DNA of 64,000 nucleotides, taken from the NCBI GenBank assembly GCA_941918925.1, contig OW799236.1:81060213-81124212 (forward strand), in the 5' to 3' direction. Below the pieces are notes generated by a model that searched no databases, was not told where the DNA came from, and saw nothing but the letters and a program-made list of their open reading frames with translations. Of the stretch, positions 1 to 11,609 are shown piece after piece (the first letter of the stretch is position 1; each line of letters begins with the position of its first letter). Made by a program: the position numbers and the translations under genes. Source of the stretch: Phyto melanocephala (lineage: Eukaryota > Arthropoda > Insecta > Diptera > Rhinophoridae).

Positions 1-1745
1 AATAGCTTCGCCTAGCCTATAAGTCCTTATTTCCGTTCTGTTTTTATTGTGAGTCTTAAGGTCCTTTTCCTGTTTTCCTAATATCCTTCTTGTGATTAAG
101 AGTCTGTCCTTTTCCCGTTGAGAAGGGTCAGTACAAGCTCTTCCGAAAAATGCGTCTATAGGTCTTCTGTTTATAGTTGAGTGTATGGAATGATTATATT
201 TATTAAGGGAATTGTGTAAAAGGTCTTCAAAAGAATTGTAAATTTTTTCGGCATTAAGGCATCTCATTATTTCCGTCAATGTGGAATGAAAGCGCTCTAC
301 CTGTCCATTTACTGTGCTAGTATATGGAGGAGTGCGGTAAATTTTTATTCCCAACTGATCTTCCAGCATAAAGGTAATGACAGAGGAATTTAAAGATTTC
401 TCATTATCTATCACTATATTTTCGGGTGTTCCGAAAGAAATTAGTAATTCCTGCAGTGGTCCCTTGATGTCCTCGGTTGCCCTTGATTTAATAATTTTAG
501 CCTGTGCGTACTTTGAGAATTTATCTATTGCGGTCAGAATGATTCTATTATTCGTATGGTATAGGTCGAGATGAATAAATTGTCCTGGGTACTCTGGTAA
601 TGGGGTATGTTTCAGGACTGCCTTGCTTGGATGTCTTTCGTATTTGTTCTCCTGACAAATTTTGCACTGTTTAACTATTCTGGATATTTTGGCTTGCATT
701 TGTGGGAAATAGAATTTCTGTAAGAGTTGAGTTTTGTTCTCCTTCGCGTGTCGGTGTGCTCTTCTATGTTCGTTTAATATCTCTGTCTGCTGTTCTGTGT
801 CAGATATCAGGTCCTTTACCATTATTCTGGTATACCTGATTTTATATTGTCCGAAATGTTTGGCGTAGATGTCCTGAATTTTCCCTAAAATATGGTCTTC
901 TGTCCTGATAGCGTTTGTCACTGATGGGTTCAAATATTTCCCTAATAATAATTTCAATTTATCCTTCGTGAAGTCTGTGTCGGTTATAATGTGTCTGTGG
1001 TAAGTAGGGAATACTATTTCAAATTTGTATGAGGGGTCGCCAGTCGAAATTATAAGTTGGTTTTTGAAAACATTAATGGGAGTATCCGAGAAAGGTATTA
1101 GGTTATGGTATGAACTTTCGTCGCTATGTTGGGTAGGTGTCAGAGAGTTGATTTGTGTTGGTCTAGAGAGTGCATCGGCTACGATATTATTGCTACCAGG
1201 TTTGTATCTCAGTTCGTAATTGTATTCCTCCAAGATGGCCTTCCAACGCTTGAGTTTGCTATTCGTATTCTTGTTGCTGAGTGCGTAGGTTAAGGGCTGG
1301 TGGTCGGTAAAGATCTTTATTGTAGACGCTCCGTACAGGTAGTTCCTTAGGGATTTTAGGGCCCAAATTATGGCGAGCATTTCCTTTTCATTAGTGGCGT
1401 AGTGTTCTTCGCATTTGCTAAGTGTTCTTGAAATAAAGGTGATAGGTTTTCCATCTTGTTCTAGAACAGCGCCGATCGCGTAATTGGAGGCATCAGTTGT
1501 CAGATGGAATTCCCGGTCGAAGTTAGGAAAGGAAAGCATAACGTCCTCTGATGCCAGAGTGCGTTTTATCTTATTGAAAGCCTCTAAGGCATCGCTATTT
1601 AGACTTATAGGGATCCTTGATGACATTTTTTTGGACATGCGTCCCTCCTCCCCTCTTAAAAGTGAGGTAAGGGGTTTCGCGATTTTCGCATTGGGGCAGT
1701 GTGGGAAATCTTTTATTTCAGAAATTAATGACTTTGTATTTTACG
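1..1745 (-). mobile_element. Ty3/gypsy (errantivirus-like) pol fragment: RNase H and integrase
   Basis: Read on the minus strand, one frame is open from a TAA at about 1741-1743 to the left edge. The order is: end of the RT connection (motif AKIAKPLTSLLRGE), RNase H (TTDASNYAIGAVLEQDG near 1450-1500, then FTDHQPLTYA near 1300), then integrase. Integrase shows an HHCC-type zinc finger ending CKICQ near 665, and catalytic D, D and E in HLDLY (~568), VIDNEKS (~405) and NGQVERFHS (~280). The NGQVERFHSTL signature fits the gypsy/17.6/297 errantivirus group. Gag, protease and most of RT are missing on the right; env and LTR, if present, lie beyond the window. I found no internal stop by eye, so the fragment is young or was recently truncated. 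It is unlike the CsRn1-type element at 17.5 kb. Confidence 0.9.
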
Positions 1746-1867
1746 ATTCCACGAATTGAGTGGTAGAACATTAGGGGTATTAACTTATACAAGATTGTTA
1801 ATGGAATCTATAGGTATGAAAAACTCTTATTAATATTTATTTTTATATAATGATATAATGAATTAAA

Positions 1868-2240
1868 ATTAATTCTGAATTTTAATTGAATACCAAGTGC
1901 AAAAAGCTAAAAATTATAATTTTTTTTAATGAGCGTGACACTGCCCACATTTCTAATAACGAAATTGTAAAGTCATGATAGCTCAATATGTGTGCAAAGT
2001 TTCAGAAAAATCGATCTAGTACAGGTAGCTAAAAATGATAACTTATTTATTATGGGCGCGGCACTGCCCACTTTTCTAATAACGAAATCATACAGTTATG
2101 ACAGCTTAATATGTGTGCAAAGTTTCAGAAAAATCGGTCAAGTGCAAGAAGTTAAAAACTATAACTATTTTTTATGGGCGTGGCACTGCCCACTTTTCTT
2201 AATACGAAACTGTATAGTCATGACCGCTCAATTTCGTTTG
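1868..2240 (+). repeat. E repeat copy 1: three ~122-bp tandem units
   Basis: Three head-to-tail units start at about 1931, 2054 and 2176. Each has a GGGCGTGGCACTGCCCACTT core, then CTAATAACGAAA, GTCATGACAGCTCAATATG and GTGCAAAGTTTCAGAAAAAT. The first begins after the family lead-in (GAATACCAAGTGCAAAAAGC). The usual 5' end (CTAG..CCCGGCGCGC) and CA-rich 3' end are both missing, so this is a truncated copy. Reading frames crossing it are translations of the repeat, not genes. Confidence 0.85.
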
Positions 2241-2580
2241 AAATAATTGAACCATTCGATTAGCAACGAATTTGGGTTATTTTTTGGGTGTAGTGCTTAC
2301 AATTCGATTCTAATTCAATATTTTAAATATTTGATATATCTAAAATTATTCTGAAGTTATATCTTTCCCAGTTGATTATTCCATTTGGATTGAAGACGAA
2401 CAGAAAAAACTATGGCTTAAAATTGTTTCATTATTTTATTGATTTATTAATTCTAAAAAAATTTTTAAATTATTGAATAGATTTTTTGATTAATCCTACA
2501 TGACGAAAGCGACCTTATCATGCCTGAGTAAAATTTTCAGTACAGGCCAAAACGTGAATTAAAGTCTAAAGTCGCGTTAC
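2241..2580. other. AT-rich spacer, nothing recognised
   Basis: AT-rich sequence with no open frame, RNA gene or repeat end that I can support. Confidence 0.4.
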
Positions 2581-2960
2581 ATATAGTAAATGTGAATGCT
2601 TGTATGTTTGGATGTTCGTATGTTTGGATGTTTGTTACTCAATCACGCAAAAGCAACTGAACAGGAGTAAATGAAATTTGCCACACAGATAGACAAAAAG
2701 AAAGATTAACACTCTTTAACACAATATTCAGGCGAATATGGTCAAAATGCTTTATTTATTTAGTTGGTTGTTCAAAGGAGGCTGAATGGAACTAAATAAT
2801 GTGATATTATTTTTATTTTCTAAGCAAATCTTGAACTCAATCACGCAAAAATTAGTGGAATTAAATTAAATTTGACAAACATATAAATAACAACCTAAGT
2901 TAGGTCAACCTTTTATCCCGATAACTACGCAGATGAAGTCGCGGGCACGAGCTGATACAT
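2581..2960 (+). repeat. degenerate interspersed repeat fragment
   Basis: The stretch carries TATGTTTGGATGTTTGTTAC near 2620 and two related blocks: ACTCAATCACGCAAAAGCAA near 2638 and ACTCAATCACGCAAAAATTA near 2834. It ends in CGATAACTACGCAGATGAAG followed by TCGCGGGCACGAGCT (2919-2955). Terminal text of the 'GAAGTCGCGGGCACGAGCT' kind is common to short non-autonomous repeats in many insects. I cannot name the family or set the ends. Confidence 0.4.
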
Positions 2961-4744
2961 ATTAAATATTTTCGAAAAGTTAAACATTTTCGGTCTGTTA
3001 AAAAAAAATTGAAATATTAAAACATTTCATCAAAAATAAATCAATTTTTTTTTGTCAAACTATAATTTTTTTGAATTATTTTAATGAACTGAGTTATATG
3101 CCTGTTAAATAATAATTAAATAATGAGATGAACATTGAAGAAAATAAAGGATATATTTTACCGAAAAGTCTTTTTGTAAGTAAATATATTTGTATGTTTG
3201 TACGTAGTACTAGACAAATCCGTAATGTTCCAATACTATAAAATGTACATATAAGCGGTACGAAAAAATATTGTAATGGAATGAAGTCTGTGCTCTGCTG
3301 ATATAATTCGAAAAATATTTTGGTAGGTTATTTTCTTCGTGGCTATTTTTTTGATTTGATAATAATTTAAAATATCTTAAAACAAAACAAAACAAAAACA
3401 ATAAAGCCATAAACGAAGATATTAAAGTGCAGTAGTTGTTGTTGTAAGTACGAGTAACAATCGGTAATCTTCCAATTATTGAACATTTGGCAACCTCTGA
3501 ATAAAAAACGCGTTTATTAAAACTCAAAAGGAATTTGTTTCAGGTGTAAGTAACACTCACATATAAAAATACATAAGTTCATGTGATATTTCCGTAAATA
3601 CGACTGTATTTGCTTGTACACGTAGTTGTAACAGTATTGCAACTTATTGTAATGTCAGTGTGAAAAACATATTTACACGTTAAATTGATAAAGTTTAAGT
3701 AAAACTAAACGTATGAATTGTGTGACAATGAAACACTGTAGCTATAATGGATTGCCAGCTTTAAGAGAAATAGAAAAGATATAAGATAGATTTATTAGGT
3801 TTTCACTACATATAAATAATATTGCTCACTTCTCGCCTAAAGTAAAAAAAAGCATTTTATTGGCAGATAACAAGTACATTAAAAGTCCGCTTAAATAGAA
3901 ATTTTAGCTGATCCTATTTTTAAGAAAACTGGATTTTCGCTTTTTCGTAATTTTTCATTATAATTAAGTGTTTTCACACCATCTAACGGCACCATCTAAT
4001 GGCATGTTTCTATAAATACTGTGCAGAAAAAGTAACTACCGCTTTTTATAAACGGCTGGAGTATGAATCATTTATTAAATTTATTTTTGATCTGTATCAA
4101 AATTTTCTTTCTTTAGTTCTCTGTGAACAGATTCATTGCCCTCTTTCAAGTGATCGAATATAATATGCATTTTTAGAGTTTAAGATGTTCCTTCTAGAAA
4201 GAAGATATTTGCGAAGTTTATAAAGTTCTCATCTAATTCGGTAATATCCGTTACGTGGACTTAACAGTCATGTACAATTTTATTCTTTATCTTAAAGATA
4301 GGGACGTATTGCTTTAAATTGAAAGGACCAACATGCTCGCAAATTTCAGGATTAAGCAGTTATCCGGTTCTTGCAGAAGTTAACATTTCAGCAGGCAACA
4401 ACCTCTAAAATTTCGTCTTGATAATTTTTTTGCTACTAACTTTAATTTCGATGGCCAAAGTAGAGCCTTCTCACGTCCTACAGCAGGGACTATGCCGTTG
4501 CAGAATAAAATCCTTGTAAAAAATGAAGTTTAGACAAAACACATTTCTGAAGAACGTACATGTTAATATCTTCTTCATCATCAGGCGTGATGCGTGATGT
4601 GTGCTGTAGCCACTTACTAAATAAAGCCACTTCAGACATATTTCTTGTCAGTTTGCGATTCATATGTAATTTCATAAGTATGTCCGTCAAAATTGTCATT
4701 TTATAAATGGTTTATAATTTTTGATTTCACACGTTTATACATAA
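2961..4744. other. AT-rich spacer with one unexplained minus-strand frame
   Basis: Mostly featureless AT-rich DNA. On the minus strand at 4490-4699 there is a 69-codon frame with unusually non-repetitive composition (it includes PDDEEDINMYVLQK). I recognise no domain and it is broken by stops on both sides. It may be a decayed transposon coding piece or chance. Confidence 0.3.
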
Positions 4745-5136
4745 GTGTTTGTTTTGATTAGAAGAGTGGGCGAGGCCACGCCCATAAAAAAGTTTTAATT
4801 TTGAGGTACTTGCACTGGACCAATTTTTCTGAAACTTTGCACACATATTGAGCTGTTATGACTTTACAATTTCGTGATTAGAAAAGTGGGAAGTGCCACG
4901 CCCATAAAAAGAGTTATCATTTTCAGCTAATTGAACTTCACCGATTTTCCTGAAACTTTGCACACACTTTTTGAGCTGTCATGACTATATAATTTCGTGA
5001 TTAGAAAAGTGGGCAGTGCTACGCAAATTAAAAATAGTTATAATTTTTAGCTTTTTGCACTTGATATTCAATTAAAATTCAAAATGCTTTTTTATTCCTT
5101 AAGGGGCGTAGCAACGCGCGCCGGGCTTTTCTAGTA
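4745..5136 (-). repeat. E repeat copy 2 (inverted): three ~122-bp units with 5' end
   Basis: On the minus strand the copy starts at about 5136 with CTAGAAAAGCCCGGCGCGCG and TTGCTACGCCCC, followed by AATATCAAGTGCAAAAAGC and three tandem units with GGGCGTGGCACTTCCCAC-type cores. The family 3' end (CA-rich tract, TTTCACTTTTATATATATAG) is missing. It is in opposite orientation to the copy at 1868-2240. The units differ in detail, so these look like two independent insertions. Confidence 0.8.
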
Positions 5137-7556
5137 CAATATAATTTCGCCAAACATCAAGCACAGTTGATGTCTGTCGCTTTGTCAGATTACAATAGTA
5201 ATTTTCCTTATGACTTTTACTTACATATGTACATACATACATATGTATTTCTCTGAAGCAATATTTCAACGAATTCACGCGACATGTCAATAAATTTGAC
5301 AAGTCATCTGTAAAAAATAGCATTTGCTTAACAAATTAAGAAACTAATTTTATTGGTTAAAATAAAATATATAATTTTCAACTTGAAAGTATTTTGACTG
5401 CAAGTTCAAGGTATTAGAAAAACTAAAACTAAAACAATAGAATATATATTAATGTTTGACAATTATAACCAAGTTGTATAAAATAATAAATACAATAAAA
5501 TAACTAGTAATTTGAACGTAAATATGAACATTCTCTCATCATTTATAAAATAAGTGCCATCTAAATGCACTTGAAAATCTATATTTAAGATTTAAGGACT
5601 TATTTTCCTTCTTTTGGAAAGATCAATGCAGTCAGTATTGCTGTTCTACTTACGTACAGCTCCGGTCATAATAATAGCACTATTTGCAAATATGTTTTTA
5701 TGAGAAGAAGAAATTACGATTCAAAACACAATAATTTCGAAGTCTGGAAAACATTATAGAGCATATTGGTTGTAGTAAAATACTATTGTGGTGATTTTCA
5801 TATATGGTGAGGGTGTTAAAGCAACTACGGATGTAGCCGTATATAGAGGTGATGTTACTATATACCTCCGATAAATTGACGATGATGGGGGTTTTTCAAC
5901 AACACAATTACTCCAATCATAGTAGTGAAATCTCAAGAAAGTGGCTTATTAACAACTTAATCAATGTGATGGTGTAACCTGCGCAGTCGTTGGAATTAAA
6001 CACCATTAAATATCTAAAGGTAGATGTTAATAACTCAGTATCTGCGTTGGAATTAATAAATACCTTTAGAAAGTTGTAAATGAAATATTAAATTCCATTC
6101 CTGTAGAAAGATGTCAAAACTTAATAAAGTCGACGGTAGAGCGTTCTGTGGCCGTAATTGCAAATAAAACCATGCAGCAAAGCATTAGAAATTAACTTTT
6201 ATATTGCTGAGGAAACAAAAAATTTAGTTTAGGTTCAGTTTTCAGTTTTTAGGCTCTTGAAATATATTAAAAAAAAATTTTTTTTCTTTATTATTAAAAA
6301 CTACAAAACAACATTTTGCAAAATGTTAATAGAATTACTAAATCTTTTAAATAGGTGCTAGTATTTTCACCACAGCTATATATCTGACTTTTGTAAGTAA
6401 CATTATAAGCAACATAACATTATGTCCTTTTTTTCAATTTCCTCCACATTTAGCATAAAACAAAACATTGGCAACACTTTTTTAAATGCAATTCTCAAAA
6501 CACATTAAATTTTCCTTCTGTTGCTGTTCGAAAAATAGACATATGCTTCAAATACACCTGCAGTATGGAATTGTAGAAAAATGTGATATTTGCCGCGAGT
6601 AAAATTACACACTTTTTGCCATATAACCACAAATTTAACAACATACACCCATACGCACATTCTGAATGAAGTTGTCATAACACCAGCAACAACATCATCA
6701 TCTTTATACGTGAAACTATAACTTCACAAATATACTGTATATATATATACTTACTCTCACTCACACTTGTGCGACTATAAAAAGGGTTTCAGTGGTTTTC
6801 CAATTAAATTGAAATCAATTCAATAATGTACGGTTCAGTGCATTTAAAGTGGTTATTATGGCCACATATTATACACATTATGGCAATGAATGTGTGTGTA
6901 TATGCTTTTGAAGAAAATAAAACCAAAGTTCTGTTTTCATTTACCATAGAGACAAAATTTGCAAGCAGACATTTATAGGAATATTCTTACTTCTTGTTGT
7001 ATGTACTCTTTTATGAGTCCCATAATACTTTTATTCAGATGCAGTGAAAAAAAAATAAAAAATGAAATGGAAAGTCCTTTCAATAAGTAAACGAAATAAA
7101 AAATAGTGGTTGCAGAGGTAAATAAAGACGGTGGAATCATTTGTCATTATTTATTTTACTTTAATAAAATATTTTAGTTAAATATATATGTGTATAAATA
7201 ACATTAATAAAAGGAGAAAAAATAATACTTTAAATTCTATGCTTTTCAATTAAAACCAAAAATCGTTTAAAATAAAATCGGTTTTAAAAGAAAAAAAATC
7301 TATTGCGCAATTTTATTTTGAAAAGTTTTCTGCAGAGAATTTCGCTCAAACTTATTTACAAAGTGACATTTTATAGAAAATTTTTTGTCAACAGAGATTT
7401 TTTTAAATTTTGTTTTTCTATAAAATAATTATAAATTAATATTTATTCAAACTATTTATTCTTAAATTTATTATAAATCATTTTTATTTTGGCTGAAGTT
7501 CATTTATTTTATTGTTATAATTTCCTAAAACATTTTCTAAATTAAATTAAATTGTA
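5137..7556. other. AT-rich spacer; isolated Tc1-like terminus at 5654
   Basis: No coding region is recognised. At 5654-5682 the sequence TACAGCTCCGGTCATAATAA plus TAGCACT resembles the terminal inverted repeat of Tc1-like transposons, but I find no matching inverted copy nearby and no transposase motif. Short TACA/CATA runs occur at 5222-5245. The stretch from about 7130 to 7556 is very AT-rich. Confidence 0.35.
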
Positions 7557-7810
7557 GCTCTCTCAGTCTATCCGTCTGTCCGTGTGTATGTTGAAATCAA
7601 CTTTTTGAAACCCCCGACATCACCAGGACCCAGGAAAATATTAAAAATATTCGGGAGCAGATTGGTATTGAAAATCAGAAAAATTGGTACATAAACAATT
7701 GAGATATAAGGAAAAAACAACTACCACCTCGTTTTTTTCACAATAACAGCAACATACATACAAATGTGGCATACTGGTTAGAGTAAACGTGGCATCGAAT
7801 CCCAGCTGAG
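7557..7810 (+). repeat. B repeat (B1), left part, split by A1
   Basis: It matches the middle of the B family seen complete at 12911-13491: CTGTCCGTGTGTATGTTGAA, a TATTGAAAATCAG stretch, 'CCACCTCG(T)n CACAATAACA', then CGTGGCATCGAATCCCAGCT followed by GAGCC. The 5' hairpin part is missing. The copy is cut at GCTGAGCC by the A1 element and resumes at 9795. Confidence 0.75.
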
Positions 7811-9794
7811 CCACCAAAAAAATGGTGGGGGTATATTAATTTTGTCATTCCGTTTGTAACACACCGAAATATCCATTTTAGACCCCATAAAGTATATATA
7901 TTCTGAATAAGGGTTTGATTTTATGACGATCTAGCTATGTCCGTGAGTCTGTCCGTCTGTTGAAAGTACGATAGAGGTCGCACCGAAAAAGCTAGAGGGC
8001 TCAAATTTTGCCAGAATCTTTCTTATAGACAAGGTTTGTTTGGTATTGAAAATGGCCTGAATCGGAATATAAGAAAGAGAGATAGGTCGAGTAGGTCGAA
8101 AAAACAATAATCGAGCATATCATCAACTATTTGAAATGCCATACCAAATTTGATTCAAAAATCGAATAAAATGGAATTGTGTCCAAACGCATTAACGTAG
8201 ACTCAAGAAACTTCGAATATATATTTCCTGAGTAAAAACAATATTTTTCTCCAAAATTACCTAAATCTGTGCATTAGGAAAGGAGTTATCGATCAAAATG
8301 TACAAAAATTTATACCGCACAGTGTATTTTTCGGTATGTTTAAAAAGCAAAAACGTCATAAAAGCAACAAAATTGGATGTACGACTCTGAAATTTTACAC
8401 ACATGGCTTTTTGGTCAATTGCTTTGTTCTAACGGAAAATACATGTGACACGCCCACTTTCTATATAACGTCTAAACTAAAATTCATATAATTTCTCTAC
8501 GAATAAAGATTTTAGAATAATAAAGGACTATATTGAAACATCTAAGTTGCATTCATTATTAAAAATAATTTCGACACGCCTACTATTACGCCCACTTTTC
8601 ACGTTATCCACTGTTAATGAAGTTGAAAAGCTCATAAAACTGACAAAATTAGAGCTACGACAATGAAATTTGCTACAGATATCCTTCTGGTCAATGCCAT
8701 TGTTATGCCGGAAAATATAGGTGACACGCCCACTTTAACGCCTACCTCCCATATAACGGTTTATCTCAAATTCATATAATTTCTCTATGAATAAAGATTT
8801 TGGAATAATAGATACCAAATTTAAACATCTAAGTTGCATTCATTAGTAAAAACAACTTCGACACGCCTACTATTACGACCACATTTTTCGTTATCAACTG
8901 TTAACGAAATATAAAAGCTTATAAAACCGACCAATTTGGAGGTATGATGATGACATTTTCTTATTATATCCTTCTAGTTAATGTCATTGTTACGCCGGAT
9001 AATTTAGGTGACACGCCTACTTAAACGCCTACCTCCTATATAACGGTTTATCTCAAATTCATATAATTTCTCTATGAATAAAGACTATAGTGAAACATCT
9101 AAGTTGCATTCATTAGTAGAAACAACTTCCACACGCCTACTTTAACGCCCACTTTTATCGAAAGACTACATTTACAAAAACATTTTACTAGCATATCGAA
9201 GTTATGCAAGGAAAGTGATAGATATTTTAGTATAAAAAGAGATTATTGCATAGCGATTACTGTTAATAACAAACAAATACATTTTTTGATATAGACTGGG
9301 TTATTTCCCGGGATTATTTTTCGGGATTCCGGGAAATAAAAAAGGTGGCTACGATTCGAAAGTAGATGTTTATATTGTTTATATTGAAATTGAATTCTAA
9401 TGACTTTATTTTTGATCTCATAGCTGAAATACCAGTATTTTTCTCTTTTTGTGCTCATATTTGATGTCGTATCTAGAGAATAATATTTTTTTCAATAAAA
9501 AATATTTTTACTCAATTTTTATTTTAAATTCGAGTTTCTTTATTGATTTTTACAGTTTTTAATTTTTTTCTTTACATTATAAACTATTTTATGCTTTTTA
9601 ATAAAAAGTTTTTTTTAATTAAAAACAAATTTACTTTTTATTTGTTTTGCTGCGGGATACCGGGATATTAAAAAATAAATCTCGCATTTCCGGGAAACAA
9701 AAATTTTCGGAAAAAAAACCCTAGCTACAAAAAAACGGAAAAATGGTGGTGGGTATAAAAGATTCGGCACAGCCGAATATAGTACTCTTACTTG
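7811..9794 (+). mobile_element. A repeat copy A1 (HINE-like), inserted in B1
   Basis: It starts at CCACCAAAAAAATGGTGGGG with GGTATA following, then TTTGTCATTCCGTTTGTAAC, ACCCCATAAAGTATATATAT, a (GTCCGTCTG) run and CTTTCTTATAGACAAGGTTT. It continues through about three tandem units of ~270-290 bp (ACACGCCTACTATTACGCCC at 8575, 8862 and related at 9130). It ends GGTGGTGGGTATAAAAGATT, TTCGGCACAGCCGAA, then ACTCTTACTTG before a T tract. The shared 5'/3' TATACCC-type inverted ends, 3' hairpin and T-rich target suggest a Helentron-associated element. A second repeat is inserted at 9296-9724. No coding capacity. Confidence 0.75.
9296..9724. repeat. short TIR repeat inserted in A1
   Basis: Other A copies run straight from the TGTTAATAACAAA block to the GGTGGTGGGTATA end, but A1 has about 430 bp extra. 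The insert is bounded by CTGGGTTATTTCCCGGGATT on the left and, inverted, CTAGGGTTTTTTTTCCG plus TTTCCCGGAAAT on the right. It contains several CCGGGA/TCCCGG motifs. Superfamily and target duplication could not be settled by eye. Confidence 0.55.
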
Positions 9795-10042
9795 TTTTTT
9801 ATTTTATTATTATTCATTTTTTTTTTATTTTTTTATTTTTGTAAGTTTTCTTATATTTTTTTTTAAACAAACTCAATTTATAATGTTACAATAAGATGTT
9901 TTTATATATGTATGTTTTTTTTTTACATTTTGGTACGTATTTTATATGAGATGAATGGTGATAGAAGCAATTGCTATTGCATAACTACACGTTGTGAAGG
10001 GTATATAAGATTCGGCACATCCGAATAAATCACTGTTAGTTG
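9795..10042 (+). repeat. B repeat (B1), right part
   Basis: This is the continuation of the interrupted B copy: a T-rich tract, TTTTATATGAGATGAATGGTG, ATTGCTATTGCATAACTACA, GAAGGGTATATAAGATTCGG, CACATCCGAATAAA, GTTAGTTG. It matches the 3' end of the complete B copy at 13330-13491. Confidence 0.75.
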
Positions 10043-10084
10043 TTAAGTTTGTCTTTTTCTTTCTTTCTAAATGATATTTTTCTT

Positions 10085-10239
10085 CATGTTCATCTTCTCT
10101 CATATTCTTAATAAATTTTAAATAATTGATTTATAATTGAAAAATAAAAATACAACTTTGCTTTCCATACTGCAAGCCGAAGGATAGATAAAGAAATCAG
10201 AACAAAAATGTATTAAGAATGTGAGAGAATATGAACATG
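10085..10239. repeat. foldback hairpin (F repeat), 29-bp arms
   Basis: Arms at 10085-10113 and 10211-10239 are inverted copies matching at 27 of 29 positions, separated by about 97 bases. The loop and right arm (AAAATACAACTTTGCTTTCC, then AAGCCGAAGGATAGA) resemble 40017-40110, which has AAAATACAACCTTGCTTTCA and AGCCAAAGAATGGA, so this belongs to an interspersed family. Function unknown. It could be a foldback MITE remnant or a hairpin RNA source. Confidence 0.6.
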
Positions 10240-11077
10240 AAAAAATAAATAATTTTTTGTGTAGAACTTTTTTTTATCTTTTTTTTAGTACTTATATCAA
10301 AAACCATAATTATTTAATTTTATGTCGGATTTATTTTAAGTTTTATTCAGAAAAATACATTTTTAAGAAAAAAATGTTATTTTGAAAAATATTGTTAAAT
10401 TTTTTTTCTTGTGAAAAAAATAATTCAAAATAAATTTTAAAATATTCAAATTTTCTCCAGACAAAATTTTATAAATAAATATAAAATTTTCTATAAATAT
10501 ATAAATTTAATTAAACATTTTTTTCGCCTTAAATCTTTTTATAATGTTTTCAAAAAAGAAGATTTTTTTTTAAAAAGTTATATTTTCAAAAAATTTTCTA
10601 AAAAACCGCAACAATACCACCCATCAATACTGACAAATAGTGCAGTAAACTAGAGCATAACCAACAAATGTGGTTTATTGATTTAACAGACTTCCAGAGC
10701 AACAAAGAGGTGAAACGAAAAAAAATCGAAACATTCAAACCCACATTTTGTTTAAGAATCCCTATGAAAATTATTTCTAAGTGAATAAACATTCAAGTGC
10801 TGCTTTGTAAGGGTCGCATAAATACAACCTGAATACACACATATGTAAATACAAATACTCTTATACAGACCCATCAATAAACAAACACCCTTACAAACAC
10901 ATTCACTCAACTTATATTATGGACTACTGTGTTTATTTATTCATTCATTTGCAAAGCGCGTTATGGGCAAATAAACTAGGTTAAGTGCGGAGTATCATAA
11001 ATAAATTTGATTAATATTAATTGATTTTAGACTTGAAGCTAATTCCTTGAACTGAACTTAATACATATGCAAACATA
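10240..11077. other. AT-rich spacer, nothing recognised
   Basis: Long A/T runs with no supported coding or RNA feature. Confidence 0.4.
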
Positions 11078-11609
11078 CACGCAAAGAAAAACCATGGTTA
11101 CGGCATGATCACGACGGTCATATTATTTTTTCTAAAACAATATTTGGTTGTCGAAAACAAGTAATAGTTATTTTTGTATCATTTTATCATATATTTTGTC
11201 ACGATAATCAAGCATTTGTTTGAATTGTATTATTTAATTTCAAAATGGTTATCACTTAAAAATAGTATGATTTAAAAAAAATAATTTGACAAAAATAACA
11301 TTATATTCAAAAGCATTAAAAGTTAAAAATAATCATTAAATAATAGGTAAGACAACAGTATGATTACAAATTAATCAAGCCATGATTTTTTAATAATAAT
11401 TTGATTTCAACTGTTCTTCTTCTTGCCGCAAAAAAGCAAAAATTGTCGACTTCAATTGTTGTCATATATATGATTATTGAATGATACTTAAATTAAACAT
11501 GATAATGATAACTGGTAACCATTATTATTTTTAACCATTATCATACAATTCAATCATAGTATGTTGCTCTTCGATTATGGTTACCACAACCATATTTTTT
11601 CTTTGCGTG
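11078..11609 (+). mobile_element. D1: Tc1/mariner-type MITE, complete, TSD TA
   Basis: Terminal inverted repeats CACGCAAAGAAAAAcCATGG (left) and, inverted, CACGCAAAGAAAAAATATGG (right) enclose 532 bp, flanked by TA at 11076-11077 and 11610-11611. There is no coding region. Internal text (TGATCACGACGGTCATATTA, TAACCATTATTATTTTTAAC) recurs in D2 (17275-22747, reverse orientation) and D3 (59699-60075). TA duplication and short TIRs suggest mobilisation by a Tc1/mariner-type transposase (inference). Confidence 0.8.

Noticed and set aside
5754..5936. Minus-strand frame next to the Tc1-like terminus, possible transposase
   Set aside because: No Tc1 catalytic or DNA-binding motif could be matched in any frame, so only the terminus is noted.
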